Below, one piece after another: positions 28,281-37,521 of a DNA stretch of 64,000 nt. Position numbers and translations under genes: made by a program. Position 1 is the stretch's first letter; each line of letters starts with the position of its first letter. The stretch spans positions 248,001 to 312,000 of the forward strand of contig CAVUTF010000007.1 in NCBI GenBank assembly GCA_963744305.1, given 5' to 3'. The notes beneath the pieces are model-generated. The model worked only from the letters and a program-made list of their open reading frames with translations. It had not been told where the DNA came from and made no database searches. The stretch comes from FEN-1219 sp963744305 (GTDB lineage Bacteria > Pseudomonadota > Gammaproteobacteria > Steroidobacterales > Rariloculaceae).

Positions 28281-28661
28281 CTATTGGCCGTCGAGCTCCG
28301 CGAGCGCCTCTTTTGCGATGCGGAACGAGTCGACGGCCGCGGGCACCCCGGCGTAGATCGCCACCTGCAGCAGCGTCTCGCGGATCTCTTCTTTCGATGC
28401 GCCGTTCCTGATCGCGCCTTTGACGTGAACCTTGAGCTCGTGCGGTCGATTCAATGTCGAAAGCATCGCGATGTTCAAGAGCGACCGCGTCTTCTTGGCG
28501 AGTCCCTCTCGCCCCCAGACGGCGCCCCAGCAGTACTCGGTAACGAGCTCCTGCAGCGGCATGTTGAAGTCGTCCGCCGTCGCGAGCGCCTTGTCGACGA
28601 ATTCGGCGCCGATGACGGATTTGCGAATAGCGAGACCTTTGTCGAAGAGTTCCTTGTTCAT
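28281..28661 (-). CDS. Carboxymuconolactone decarboxylase family protein (PcaC-like)
   Basis: A 126-residue CMD-family protein. It has FNMPLQELVTEYCWGAVWGR, LLNIAMLSTLNRPHELKVHV and a KEEIRETLLQVAIYAGVPAAVD segment, matching gamma-carboxymuconolactone decarboxylases (protocatechuate branch of the beta-ketoadipate pathway), including the conserved RPHELKVHV His. The redox CxxC of AhpD-like members is absent. First gene of a two-gene unit with the ALDH. A beta-ketoadipate role is plausible but no other pathway genes are adjacent. Confidence 0.85.
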   Translation of the reverse strand: MNKELFDKGLAIRKSVIGAEFVDKALATADDFNMPLQELVTEYCWGAVWGREGLAKKTRSLLNIAMLSTLNRPHELKVHVKGAIRNGASKEEIRETLLQVAIYAGVPAAVDSFRIAKEALAELDGQ

Positions 28662-28826
28662 GAGATTCCTTTGATACTTGAGAGACCGGCTGCAGCAAAT
28701 TCTGACAGACGCACGCGAGGTTGTAATAGGTCCGTCTCGCGCTCGGGACTCTCGCCGGTGTACAACGACTGCCGATTCATGATGTCATGACGCAAAGAGG
28801 GCGCTACTGCCAAAAACGGAGCCCGA

Positions 28827-30138
28827 ATGCGCACAGTTTTCGTTGTCCTGGTATTTCTTGCCGCCGGCCCGCTGGCGGCTGACGATCTCGAGGCCCTCGC
28901 GGAAGGTGTGGATGGTCGCATCCTCGCCTGGCGGCGTGACATTCATCAGCATCCGAGCTCAGCAATAGAGAGCATCGCACCTCGGCGTTGGTGGCAGATC
29001 ACCTCAAGCGCCTGGGGCTCGAAGTGCGCACCGGCATCGCTCATACCGGCGTCGTAGGTATCTTGCGCGGCGGGCTGCCGGGGCGGCGTCTTGCGCTGCG
29101 CGCCGATATGGACGCGCTACCCGTCACGGAGCAGGTGGAGCTGCCGTTCGCTTCGGCAGTCACGGCGGAGTTCCGCGGTCAGACGACGGGCGTGATGCAT
29201 GCGTGCGGCCACGATGCTCACACGGCGATTCTCATGGGCGTTGCGGAAGCGCTAGCGAGCCGTCGCGAGACGTTGGCCGGCGAGGTCATGTTCATCTTTC
29301 AGCCGGCAGAGGAAGGCCCACCGGATGGAGAGGAAGGCGGTGCCGCACTGATGGTGAAGGAAGGTCTGTTCAATGACTTCGTGCCGGAAGCGGTGTTTGG
29401 TCTGCACGTCATGGCGAGCATCCCCTCCGACGTCATTGCGGTCCGCCCTGGACCGTTCCTTGCGGCGGCCGACAGTTTCCGCATCGTGGTCAAAGGCCGT
29501 CAGACGCACGGGTCACGTCCCTGGAGCGGTGTCGATCCGATCGTCGCTGCCGCCGACATCGTCGGCACGTCACAGACGCTCGTCAGCCGTCGGGCAGATC
29601 TCACCCGAGCGCCGGTCGTAGTCAGCTTCGGGGCGATTCACGGCGGCATCCGTCAGAACATCATTCCGGATGAAGTCGAGTTGATCGGCACGATCCGCAC
29701 CTTCGAGCCCGACATGCGCGAAGCTGCTTTTGCGGGACTCCGCCAAATCGCCGAGCAGATAGCGGCCGCGCACGGCGCGAGCGTAGAGGCGGAAATTCCG
29801 TGGCTGCAGGGATATCGGATCACCCGCAACGATCCGGATCTGACCGAGCGAATGCGCCCGTCCCTCGAGCGCGCAAGCGGTGGCAAGGTCATCAGATTGC
29901 CCCCATCACCGTTGCGGAGGATTTCTCCGAGTACGCCCGCTATGCGCCGGCGCTCTTTTTCTTCGTCGGCGCCACGCCGCCGGGTAGCAACATGAGCGCT
30001 GCTGCGATCAATCATTCGCCGCTGTTCTTCGTCGATGAAGCGGCGCTCAAGCTCGGCACGCGCGCAATGCTCGCGTCGGCGCTCGACTATTTGGGGTCGG
30101 GTACGAATTTCCGCCGCCCGCCTTTCAAATTGCAGTGA
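28827..30138 (+). pseudogene. M20-family amidohydrolase (hippurate/IAA-amino-acid hydrolase type), two frameshifts
   Basis: ATG 28827 starts a signal peptide (TVFVVLVFLAAGPLAA) and DILAWRRDIHQHP-like sequence. A one-base loss near 28952 breaks the frame; restored, it reads HPELSNREHRTSALVADHLK. The intact middle contains RADMDALPV, GVMHACGHDAHTAILMG (the two-metal site) and FIFQPAEEGPP. A second shift near 29893 precedes HQIAPITVAEDFSEYARYAP. The final residues (GSGTNFRRPPFKLQ) are encoded inside a REP-like element, so the natural C-terminus has probably been replaced. It would be a periplasmic metallo-amidohydrolase. Confidence 0.82.
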
Positions 30139-30166
30139 CTGGGGACGGAAATGAGTACCCGACCCC
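30093..30166. repeat. REP-like inverted repeat (GGGGTCGGGTAC type)
   Basis: Left arm 30093-30113 and right arm 30146-30166 are 21-base inverted repeats with two mismatches (core GGGGTCGGGTAC / GTACCCGACCCC, outer ATTTCCG / CGGAAAT). The spacer is 32 bases. The arm layout is that of repetitive extragenic palindromes spread by RAYT transposases. It overlaps the last 15 codons of the M20 gene. No transposase is present here. Confidence 0.7.
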
Positions 30167-30175
30167 GATTCCGGC

Positions 30176-30883
30176 TCACATGCCGAGATACGCCTGGCGT
30201 ACGCGATCGTCGTTCGCGAGCGTCGAGTGATCGCCTTCGAGGATGACTCTGCCGTTCTCCATCACGTACCCACGATCGGCGAAATGCAGCGCTTCCGCCA
30301 CGCGCTGCTCGACGAGCAGCACGGCGAGCTTCGAGTCGCGGTGAATTGCCACGATCCGCTCGAAGATCGCGTCGGCGACGGCGGGGGCCAGGCCCATCGA
30401 CGGCTCGTCGAGCATCAGCAGCCGCGGCGCGGAGGCGAGGCCGCGCGAAATGGCGAGCATCTGCTGCTCGCCGCCCGATAGCGTGCCGGCGGCTTGACGG
30501 CTGCGCTGCGCGAGCACGGGAAACCACATGTAGATGCTCTCGAGGCTGCGCTTCCACGCGGCGCGACCAGCTTCCGTGTACGCACCCATCTCCAAGTTTT
30601 CGCGCACGGTGAGCGTCGGGAACACTTGCCGCCCTTCGGGCACGTGGGCGATCCCTAGATGTGCGCGGCCCGAGGCGGGCACGGCGAGGAGGTCGACATC
30701 GCCGAAACGGATCGCACCGCCGGTCGCGGGCACCAAGCCCGAGATCGCGTTGAACAAGGTCGTCTTGCCCGCGCCGTTCGGTCCGACGACCGCGACGAGC
30801 TCGCCGGCACCGACACGCAACGACACGCCGTTCAGGACCGGAACGCCGCCGTATCCCGCGTGTAGTCGTTCAATCTCGAGCAT
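30176..30883 (-). CDS. livF: Branched-chain amino acid-type ABC transporter ATPase LivF
   Basis: A 235-residue cytosolic ATPase. Walker A is GPNGAGKTT (about residues 33-41), the signature is LSGGEQQMLAISRGL, and Walker B is LLMLDEPSMGLAP. AHVPEGRQVFPTLTVREN is the LivF-specific block. It overlaps the 3' end of the upstream LivM-LivG fusion gene by 14 bp and ends the operon; its ATPase would pair with that of the fusion. Confidence 0.93.
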   Translation of the reverse strand: MLEIERLHAGYGGVPVLNGVSLRVGAGELVAVVGPNGAGKTTLFNAISGLVPATGGAIRFGDVDLLAVPASGRAHLGIAHVPEGRQVFPTLTVRENLEMGAYTEAGRAAWKRSLESIYMWFPVLAQRSRQAAGTLSGGEQQMLAISRGLASAPRLLMLDEPSMGLAPAVADAIFERIVAIHRDSKLAVLLVEQRVAEALHFADRGYVMENGRVILEGDHSTLANDDRVRQAYLGM

Positions 30884-32735
30884 CGGCGAGCCACTTCTTG
30901 CCGAGATATGCCTCGATCACTTTCGGATCCTTCGTGATGTCCTCCGGCGCCCCGACCGCGAGCACCGCGCCGTGATCCAGAACGACGAAACGGTCGACGA
31001 GCTTCACCATCGCTTGCATCGTGTGCTCGATGATCGCAATCGTCATGCCTGCGGACACGAGCTTGCGGATCACGGATGCGACCTCTTGCACTTCGCCGCT
31101 CGTGAGTCCAGCGAAGATCTCATCGAGCAGCAAGAGCTGCGGCTGCGAGGCAAGGGCTCGTGCAAGCTCCATGAGCCGCAACTGCTTGTTGCTGATGTTG
31201 CCGGCGAGGAGCTCTGCGTCTTGCAACAAGCCGACGGCTTCCAGCGCCTGCGCTGCCTGTGCGCGCGCCTCGGTGTCAGTGCGCGTGCGCGCGTAGGCGC
31301 CGATCACTACGTTGTCCGCGATCGACATCCGCCGGAACGGCTTGACGACCTGGAATGTGCGACCGACGCCGCCGCGGCAAATTCGATTCGGCGCTTGCCC
31401 GACGACATTGCGGCCGTTCAGTAGCACTTCGCCCGCGTCGGGTACGCTGAAGCCGTTCAGCAGGTTGAACAGCGTCGTTTTGCCGGCGCCGTTCGGTCCG
31501 ATGATTCCCAAGATCTCGCCGCGCCGAACTTCGAGCGACACCGCATTCACTGCGGTGAGGCCGCCGAACGACTTCGATAGGTTGCGCACCTCGAGCACGT
31601 TCGGCGGCGCGTCCGCACTTGCCGCGTGGCTCACGACTGGAGGACCGGCTGCATTTTCGGCTGCGCGCGCGGGCAGGCCAATCGCTGCGGCGTGGTCGCG
31701 GGGCGCGTTGTCGCGGCTCGCGCGCCGCCGATGCAGGTGATCGCGCACCCTCCAAAAGACGCCATCCGGCGCAAGCGTGATCACCGTAATGATTGCGATG
31801 CCGTAGATCACGCCGTGAATGCCGGAAGCCTCCACGCTCGGCTCGAAGCCCTCGAAGTAGCGCCTCACGAACGCGAAGAATCCCTCGAGCAGCGCGGCCG
31901 CTCGCGCATCGAGGTAGGCGGAGAGCGGCACGAGCGTGACGGCGCCGATCACGGGGCCCCACACCGTGCCCACGCCGCCGAACATTGCCACGATCAGCGC
32001 TTGCGCCGAGACGAGCATGCCGAACACGGACAGCGGCGTGACGACGAGCTGCACGACCGCGTAAAAGCCGCCGATCGCGCCGGCCATCGCGCCGGAAAGC
32101 GCAATGGCTCTGAGCTTCCACGCGAGCGTCGAGATGCCTGCCGCTTCGGCTGCGACCTCGTCCTGCTTGATCGCGAGCAGCGACAAGCCGAACCGCGATT
32201 GCTCGATCCTGCGCGTGAGCAGCATCGCGCCGAGCGTTACCGCGAGCGCGATGAAGACGTAGACGCGGCCGTCGGCGAACTGCATGTACGCGAGCGGCGC
32301 CTCGCGGCGCATCGGGATCGTGGCTTCCTGATAGCCGAGCCACTCGAAGACATAGAGCAGCGCGAGCGGATAGGCGAGCATCGCGAGCGCAAAGTAGTGG
32401 CCGCGCAGGCGAAACGTCGGCACGCCCACGACGAGGCCCGCGATGCCGCCGAGAACCCCGGCAATCGGAATGCCGAGCCATGGCGTCAAGCTCCAGTGGA
32501 TCTGGGCAAGCACCACGAAGTAGGCGCCCAAGCCGAAGAATGCGGCATGGCCGAACGAGATGAGTCCGCTGTAGCCGCTGAAGAGATTCCACGCTAGACC
32601 CATCACGGCCCAGACGAGCACGACCGTCATGATCAATTGGTAATACGAATTGCGGACGAGTAGCGCGATCAAGGCGTACGCAGCAACGAACGCGAGGATC
32701 CACACTCCGTGGCGCGGCTCTGCCCTACGCGCCAT
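30870..32735 (-). CDS. livM: LivM permease fused to LivG ATPase
   Basis: A 621-residue two-domain protein. Residues about 1-330 are a LivM-type permease with roughly ten helices (GLAWNLFSGYSGLISFGHAA, MFGGVGTVWGPVIGA). A hydrophilic linker rich in Arg/Ala follows (about 335-385). Residues about 390-621 are a LivG ATPase: GIIGPNGAGKTTLFNLLNGF, GVGRTFQVVKPFRRMSIADN, LLLLDEIFAGL. The ABC signature is unusual: NISNKQLRLMELARAL where LivG normally has a G-Q core. Fusion of the two occurs in some bacteria. The operon has LivH and LivF but no binding-protein gene. Confidence 0.9.
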   Translation of the reverse strand: MARRAEPRHGVWILAFVAAYALIALLVRNSYYQLIMTVVLVWAVMGLAWNLFSGYSGLISFGHAAFFGLGAYFVVLAQIHWSLTPWLGIPIAGVLGGIAGLVVGVPTFRLRGHYFALAMLAYPLALLYVFEWLGYQEATIPMRREAPLAYMQFADGRVYVFIALAVTLGAMLLTRRIEQSRFGLSLLAIKQDEVAAEAAGISTLAWKLRAIALSGAMAGAIGGFYAVVQLVVTPLSVFGMLVSAQALIVAMFGGVGTVWGPVIGAVTLVPLSAYLDARAAALLEGFFAFVRRYFEGFEPSVEASGIHGVIYGIAIITVITLAPDGVFWRVRDHLHRRRASRDNAPRDHAAAIGLPARAAENAAGPPVVSHAASADAPPNVLEVRNLSKSFGGLTAVNAVSLEVRRGEILGIIGPNGAGKTTLFNLLNGFSVPDAGEVLLNGRNVVGQAPNRICRGGVGRTFQVVKPFRRMSIADNVVIGAYARTRTDTEARAQAAQALEAVGLLQDAELLAGNISNKQLRLMELARALASQPQLLLLDEIFAGLTSGEVQEVASVIRKLVSAGMTIAIIEHTMQAMVKLVDRFVVLDHGAVLAVGAPEDITKDPKVIEAYLGKKWLADARD

Positions 32736-32738
32736 CGG

Positions 32739-33698
32739 TCACGCCCTGCGCGCAGCTTTGCCGAACAACCCGTCGGGTTTCAGCAGCACTACCGCCAAGA
32801 AACACACGAAGATCGCCGTATTCTGCAGCTGGTTCGGTAGGAATAGCGCCGAGAGCTGCTGCACGAGGCCGATCGTGAGCCCGCCGAAAAACGCGCCCCG
32901 CACGCTGCCAAGCCCGCCGAGCACGACGCCGGCGTACATGATGATCACGTATTCGATGCCGACGTACGGCTGGAATGGGTAGCTCGACGCGAGCAGCCCG
33001 CCGCCGATAGCCGTGATGCCGACGCCGAAACCGAATGCGAGCCGATACGCTCGATCGACGTCGATCCCCATGTAAACGGCCGCGCGAGGATTGTCGGCGG
33101 CCGCGCGCAGCGAGCGCCCGAGCCGAGTGCGCGCGAGCACGAGCGCGAGGCAGATGACGACGGCCACCGCGATCGCAGCTGCGACGGTTTGCTGCTGATT
33201 GATGAACAACAGGATTTCGTCGCCCCAGAGCGGTCCGACGATCCAGGGGCTCGAGGAGAGCGGCGTCGCGATCGACACGGGCGCCGACCCGAACACGATC
33301 AAGCCGCCGTTCGACAGGATCAGCGCGATGCCGAGCGTCAAGATGAGTTGTGCGTAGTGGCCTTCCGCTTGCAAGCCGGTGCCGGTGAGTCCTGTGACCC
33401 GGCTGACCAGGGTCTTGTGCAGCAGCACGCCGACCAAGAAGATCGCTGGGCCCGCGAGCACCGCTGCAATGAACGGCGCGATCAGATCGCCGAACATCAC
33501 GTGGGTGCCGATCGCGCCGAAGCAATACAGCGCGAAGTACATGCCCAGCATCATGAATTCGCCTTGAGCGAAATTGATCACGCGCATCACGCCGAAGATC
33601 ACGGACAGGCCCACGCACATGAGGCCGTAGATCGCGCCGGTCAGAAGTCCGGCGGCGAGCAGCTGCAGAAAATTCTCGATATGCTGCGCGACGGTCAC
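32739..33698 (-). CDS. livH: Branched-chain amino acid-type ABC permease LivH
   Basis: A 319-residue inner-membrane permease with about eight to nine helices. Family blocks are GLMCVGLSVIFGVMRVINFAQGEFMMLGMY, split here as FGVMRVINFAQGEFMMLGMY, and MYAGVVLGGLGSVRGAFFGG (the coupling loop), ending in KPDGLFGK. It starts 7 bp after the MmgE/PrpD stop and is followed 3 bp on by the fusion gene. The substrate may be a carboxylic or aromatic acid rather than Leu/Ile/Val, given the enzymes in the operon (inference). Confidence 0.92.
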   Translation of the reverse strand: MTVAQHIENFLQLLAAGLLTGAIYGLMCVGLSVIFGVMRVINFAQGEFMMLGMYFALYCFGAIGTHVMFGDLIAPFIAAVLAGPAIFLVGVLLHKTLVSRVTGLTGTGLQAEGHYAQLILTLGIALILSNGGLIVFGSAPVSIATPLSSSPWIVGPLWGDEILLFINQQQTVAAAIAVAVVICLALVLARTRLGRSLRAAADNPRAAVYMGIDVDRAYRLAFGFGVGITAIGGGLLASSYPFQPYVGIEYVIIMYAGVVLGGLGSVRGAFFGGLTIGLVQQLSALFLPNQLQNTAIFVCFLAVVLLKPDGLFGKAARRA

Positions 33699-33705
33699 TG
33701 CGCGC

Positions 33706-35097
33706 TCACTTCGTTGCGCGCGTGAGACGCGTGAGCTTCCCCAAGTCCTTGCACTTCTCGAGCGATGCTACGAGCTCGTCGAGCTCGGCCGCGGCGGCGG
33801 CGCCGACTCGGGAGCTCGCGGCGGTGAGGAAGCGCTCGCGTACTTCCGCGGCGCTTGCGGGCGTGACGTCGGCCACGCGCTCGCTCCAGACGTCGCCCGC
33901 TTTCGTGTGGACGAGCACCTCGGCGCCTTGACGCGCCGGGAACGCCTTCGTGAGCTCCGGGTCCACCTCCAACGTGGTCAACGTCGCGAGCCGCAGCGCT
34001 TGCGAATTTTTCTTCGGCTCGTAGTTCGCCTCGTCGAAGTTGCCCGCGGCGAGGGCGGCCGCGACGTTGTAGTGAATGCTCATCTTCGCCTGCAGAACGT
34101 GCTCGAACGGGCCGCTCACGTTGCAGCCGGGATACAGCGATGCCGCGCGCGTAACGCGGACTACGATGCGCTCGACGTCGGCGGCGCGTACCCTCTCGCG
34201 TTGCGCGATCGCATGCGCGGCCTGCGCGGCGGACTGAGCGAAGTTGCACGCGGGCACGGGCTTGAAAAACACCGCGAGGATCTCGGGCGAGTCGGCGAAA
34301 AGCTCCGCGACTGCAGGTTGCAGCGGCTTGTGAAACGCGGCGAGCAGGCCCGCCTCCCCGTCGATCGCGGTGCGCGACGCGTAGGCTCCCTCCGATGCGA
34401 GCTCCACCGCAGTCAACGCGCTGCGCGCCGCGGCGCCGGTATGGAAGAACATCTCGCTGCCGCCGGTCGCGGCCCACTCGTTGTAGCCGGATACGGCGTT
34501 GGCGCCGAGTGCGAGCGCCGTCGCCGTCGCCTCCGCGTCGAGGCCGAGTAGCTTGGCGCCGGCCGCAGCGCCCGCGATGGGACCCGTGATGCCCGTGGGG
34601 CGAAAGATCTTCGACACTTCGACGTCGAGGATCATGCGGCCGACTTTGCCGCCCACTTCGTATCCGGCCGCGATCGCGGTGAGGAATCGTTTGCCGTCGA
34701 TGCGAGCGTCGGTCGCGAGCGCGAGCAGCGTCGGCACGATCACGGTGCCGAGATGGCTCACGCTGCCGACGTGCATGTCGTCGCGCACGATGCCGTGGCC
34801 GATGACGCCGTTCGCAAACGCGGCGTCGTGCTTCGATACGACGTGCGCAGTGCCGATGATGCCGGCGCCGCCTTTCGCGATCGCGCCCGAGTTGCGCACG
34901 GCGATCGCGATCGCTTGCCGGCACCACGGAAGATCGACCGACGTGAATGCGCTCGCGAGCAGATCGAGCACGCACAGCTTGGCTTTCGCAACGGTCTCCT
35001 GCGTCAAGTCGGACCAAGAGCACTCTGCGATCGCGTGGCCCATCCTGACGGCGAGCGGCGCGTCGCTTCGGACGGCGCTGTTGTGCGTGACGGCCAT
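33706..35097 (-). CDS. MmgE/PrpD family protein
   Basis: A 463-residue member of the 2-methylcitrate dehydratase superfamily, which also holds cis-aconitate decarboxylase and iminodisuccinate epimerase. Blocks seen are CSWSDLTQETVAKAKLCVLD near the N-terminus, GHGIVRDDMHVGSVSHLGTV (active-site His region), AAIAAGYEVGGKVGRMI, HPTGITGP-like RPTGITGPIAGAAAGAK, and EANYEPKK in the lid domain. It lies four bases downstream of the dehydrogenase gene in one operon with the transporter. Substrate is not defined. Confidence 0.85.
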   Translation of the reverse strand: MAVTHNSAVRSDAPLAVRMGHAIAECSWSDLTQETVAKAKLCVLDLLASAFTSVDLPWCRQAIAIAVRNSGAIAKGGAGIIGTAHVVSKHDAAFANGVIGHGIVRDDMHVGSVSHLGTVIVPTLLALATDARIDGKRFLTAIAAGYEVGGKVGRMILDVEVSKIFRPTGITGPIAGAAAGAKLLGLDAEATATALALGANAVSGYNEWAATGGSEMFFHTGAAARSALTAVELASEGAYASRTAIDGEAGLLAAFHKPLQPAVAELFADSPEILAVFFKPVPACNFAQSAAQAAHAIAQRERVRAADVERIVVRVTRAASLYPGCNVSGPFEHVLQAKMSIHYNVAAALAAGNFDEANYEPKKNSQALRLATLTTLEVDPELTKAFPARQGAEVLVHTKAGDVWSERVADVTPASAAEVRERFLTAASSRVGAAAAAELDELVASLEKCKDLGKLTRLTRATK

Positions 35098-35101
35098 GCG
35101 C

Positions 35102-35986
35102 TCAGCCGCGCATCTCGACGCCGGCCCACTCCTCGTAGACGCGTGCGATCGAGGTGAAGTCCGAATCCGCGCCGAACCGCGCCTTCGTGACGCCGAGCAT
35201 CTGGAACACGGCCGCGCCCGCGATCATCGGTACGCCTTGCGCGTCGGCCTCCTGCAGGCACAAGCGAACGTCTTTGTAGGAAAGACCGGTCGCGAATCCG
35301 AAGTCGAACGTTCCCGGCAACACGGAGCGCGGGAATTTGTCCTGCGTTGCGCTGTTGCGGCCGCTGCCGGCGTTGATGATGTCGCACATCTGGCGCGGAT
35401 TCAGGCCGGCTTTGACGCCCATCGCGATTGCCTCGGACGAGAGCACGATCACGGCGGCCGCGAGCAAATTGTTCGCGAGCTTCATGACCTGCGCTTGACC
35501 CGCGCCCTCACCGACGAAAAACACCTTGCCGAAGTTCTTGAGCACGCTTTCGAGCTTCTCGAACACTGCTCGCTGCCCCGACACCATCACCGCTAGCGTG
35601 CCGTCGCGCGCTCCGGCCATGCCGCCGCTCACCGGCACGTCCATGTAGACGATGCCGTGCTGCGCGAGCTCGGCTTGAGCGATGCGCGCAACTTGCGGTC
35701 CCGTCGTCGAGCAGTCCGCGACGACTTTGAGCCGTTTCGTGTCGACCAGCCCCGCGCACACCTTCTGCACGATGTCCGGAGTCGGCAGGCTCAGAAACGC
35801 CGTTTCGCTTGCGTCCGCAACTGCCAGGGCCGAGGCGGCGACTTGTGCGCCGGCCTGCTCCATCTCGCGCAGCGCGTCGCGCGACGTGTCGAACACCGTG
35901 AGGCTGTGGCCCGCTTTGAGCAGGCGCCGTGCCATGTGTGCGCCCATTCGGCCGACGCCGATGAATCCGTAGTCCGTAGTCTTCAC
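35102..35986 (-). CDS. NAD-binding beta-hydroxyacid dehydrogenase (3-hydroxyisobutyrate dehydrogenase-like)
   Basis: A 294-residue beta-hydroxyacid dehydrogenase. The Rossmann motif GVGRMGAHMARRLLKAGH is at residues 7-24. The substrate motif DVPVSGGMAGARDGTLAVMV is near residues 118-137. The catalytic Lys lies in VMKLANNLLAAAVIV, and the C-terminal helical domain has KDVRLCLQEADAQGVPM. It could act as tartronate semialdehyde, 3-hydroxyisobutyrate or glyoxylate-type reductase. Second gene of a six-gene operon. Confidence 0.9.
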   Translation of the reverse strand: MKTTDYGFIGVGRMGAHMARRLLKAGHSLTVFDTSRDALREMEQAGAQVAASALAVADASETAFLSLPTPDIVQKVCAGLVDTKRLKVVADCSTTGPQVARIAQAELAQHGIVYMDVPVSGGMAGARDGTLAVMVSGQRAVFEKLESVLKNFGKVFFVGEGAGQAQVMKLANNLLAAAVIVLSSEAIAMGVKAGLNPRQMCDIINAGSGRNSATQDKFPRSVLPGTFDFGFATGLSYKDVRLCLQEADAQGVPMIAGAAVFQMLGVTKARFGADSDFTSIARVYEEWAGVEMRG

Positions 35987-35995
35987 TCTCGACTC

Positions 35996-36400
35996 CTATA
36001 TCCTGAAATTCAGCTCGATCGCGACGCCGTTCGGGTCGTGCAAGAACAGCTGCCGCAAGCCGATGTCGTCGAGCAAGTTCTGACTCGCCGTCACGCCCAG
36101 CTTGCGCAGCTGCGCGAGCATGTCGTCGAAGCCGGTGGCGTTGAACGCAATGTGATCGACGGGGCCCGTTCCGGAGGCCTTGGTCGAAATCGGAATGCCG
36201 ACTTCCTTGGTCCAAGCCGCGTACGTTTGCCATTCCGCGATGTGGATGCACGGCGTATCGCCAACGTAGAGCCAAAAACCCGGGAACTCGAGCTGCGGCC
36301 GAAAACCTTGCCGCATGCCGAGCGCGTCGCGGTAGAAATCCCTGGTCTTGTCGATGTCATCGGAGAGCACCAGGTAATGCTCCATGCGCTGCAGCGGCAT
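35996..36400 (-). CDS. VOC family dioxygenase/glyoxalase-like protein
   Basis: A 134-residue vicinal-oxygen-chelate protein of two beta-alpha-beta-beta-beta modules. Metal ligands are the early His in RMEHYLVLSDDIDKTRDFY, the Ile-His of CIHIAEW, the His of GPVDHIAFN and the Glu in GVAIELNF. AGGGGC precedes ATG 36400, the first gene of the operon that continues through the dehydrogenase, MmgE/PrpD and the ABC importer. Substrate is unknown. Confidence 0.85.
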   Translation of the reverse strand: MPLQRMEHYLVLSDDIDKTRDFYRDALGMRQGFRPQLEFPGFWLYVGDTPCIHIAEWQTYAAWTKEVGIPISTKASGTGPVDHIAFNATGFDDMLAQLRKLGVTASQNLLDDIGLRQLFLHDPNGVAIELNFRI

Positions 36401-36494
36401 CGTGCGCCCCTATTGTGCGTGTCGTTATTCGCGCTGACTGGGAGTCTACAGTAGGTCGGGGCATTCGCCAGTCCCGCCCGCGCGCTGCGCTTCG

Positions 36495-37502
36495 TCACGT
36501 GCGAACGTCCGCGTAGTGAGCCGCAGCGACGTCCGCGTGCGAGCGCAGCCTGATCTTCAGATAGTTGTCGCCGAACGTCGCGAAGATCGGATCGTTCGGA
36601 TCGGGGTTCTGGCCGCCGGGCGCCTCGGCCGCGAGCGCCGGCGGCAGCGCAATCGGTGCGAACACTGCATCGAGCCGCGGATGAAAGAAATACGCGACCG
36701 AAACGCGCTCGACGCCCGCGGGCGGGCTTTGCACGCGGTGTTTCGTCGCACGCAGATAACCCGCGGTCGCGGCTTGCAGCATCTCGCCGAGGTTCATCAC
36801 ATACGTACCCTGGCGCGGAGTCGCGTCGATGAGTCGGCTGCCGTGCTCGACCTGCAATCCCCCCACGGCATCTTGCAAGACGAACGAGACGAGCCCCGAG
36901 TCGTGATGCATGCCGACGCCTTGGCCTGGGCTCGCGCGCCGTTCTTGCGCCGGGTAACGAATGATCTTCAGATGCGGATCCCCGCGCGGTAGCACGACCG
37001 CGTCGAAGTAATGAAGCGGCTGACCGAGCCCGAGCGCCAACGCGCGCAGCACGGCGAGCCCGACGCCGGCCATCTGATGCATCCACTCGAGCACCGCGGG
37101 GCGCATCGTGGGGAGGTTCGCGGGCCATTGGTTCGGCCCGCGCAGGCGCTGCCACGCCGGTGCGGAGGGGGACACGCGCGCCGCCGCCTCCTCGGGTCCG
37201 ATGTCGAGCTGCTCGCGCCAGTCGCGGACGTTCTTCGTGAGTTCGCCACCGAGCACGGTGTAGCCGCGAAAGTGCGGCGAGTTCACGATCGCGAGCGCGC
37301 GCCGCTCGCTCTCGGGCAGCGCGAAGAACGCGCGCGCCTGCGCCATGATCGCCGCATCGAGCTCGATGGGCACGCCGTGCCCCGACAGATAACAGAAGCC
37401 GACGTCGTGACACGCGTCGGTGAGTCCGCGCACGAACCGCGCGCCGGCGGCGCTCTGCGGTGCGCGCAGGAAATCGTGCATGTCGAGGTTCGGTAGCGAC
37501 AT
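36495..37502 (-). CDS. 2-oxoglutarate/Fe(II)-dependent oxygenase (isopenicillin-N-synthase-like)
   Basis: A 335-residue non-heme iron oxygenase. ATG 37502 is chosen; the open frame extends far upstream but only this start begins at the conserved N-terminus (LTDACHDVGFCYLSGHGVP). Iron ligands are His199 and Asp201 in MHHDSG and His255 in TKHRVQSP. Arg266 in RVSVAYFFHP binds 2-oxoglutarate. Members hydroxylate or cyclise diverse metabolites. The gene is divergent from the DUF2799 gene, with a REP-like palindrome between them. Confidence 0.88.
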   Translation of the reverse strand: MSLPNLDMHDFLRAPQSAAGARFVRGLTDACHDVGFCYLSGHGVPIELDAAIMAQARAFFALPESERRALAIVNSPHFRGYTVLGGELTKNVRDWREQLDIGPEEAAARVSPSAPAWQRLRGPNQWPANLPTMRPAVLEWMHQMAGVGLAVLRALALGLGQPLHYFDAVVLPRGDPHLKIIRYPAQERRASPGQGVGMHHDSGLVSFVLQDAVGGLQVEHGSRLIDATPRQGTYVMNLGEMLQAATAGYLRATKHRVQSPPAGVERVSVAYFFHPRLDAVFAPIALPPALAAEAPGGQNPDPNDPIFATFGDNYLKIRLRSHADVAAAHYADVRT

Positions 37503-37521
37503 AGGACGGACGATAGCAAAA

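Noticed and set aside
31626..32597. A 323-codon plus-strand frame opposite the LivM-LivG fusion gene
   Set aside because: His/Arg/Glu-rich antisense reading of a membrane-protein gene; the minus-strand gene is certain.
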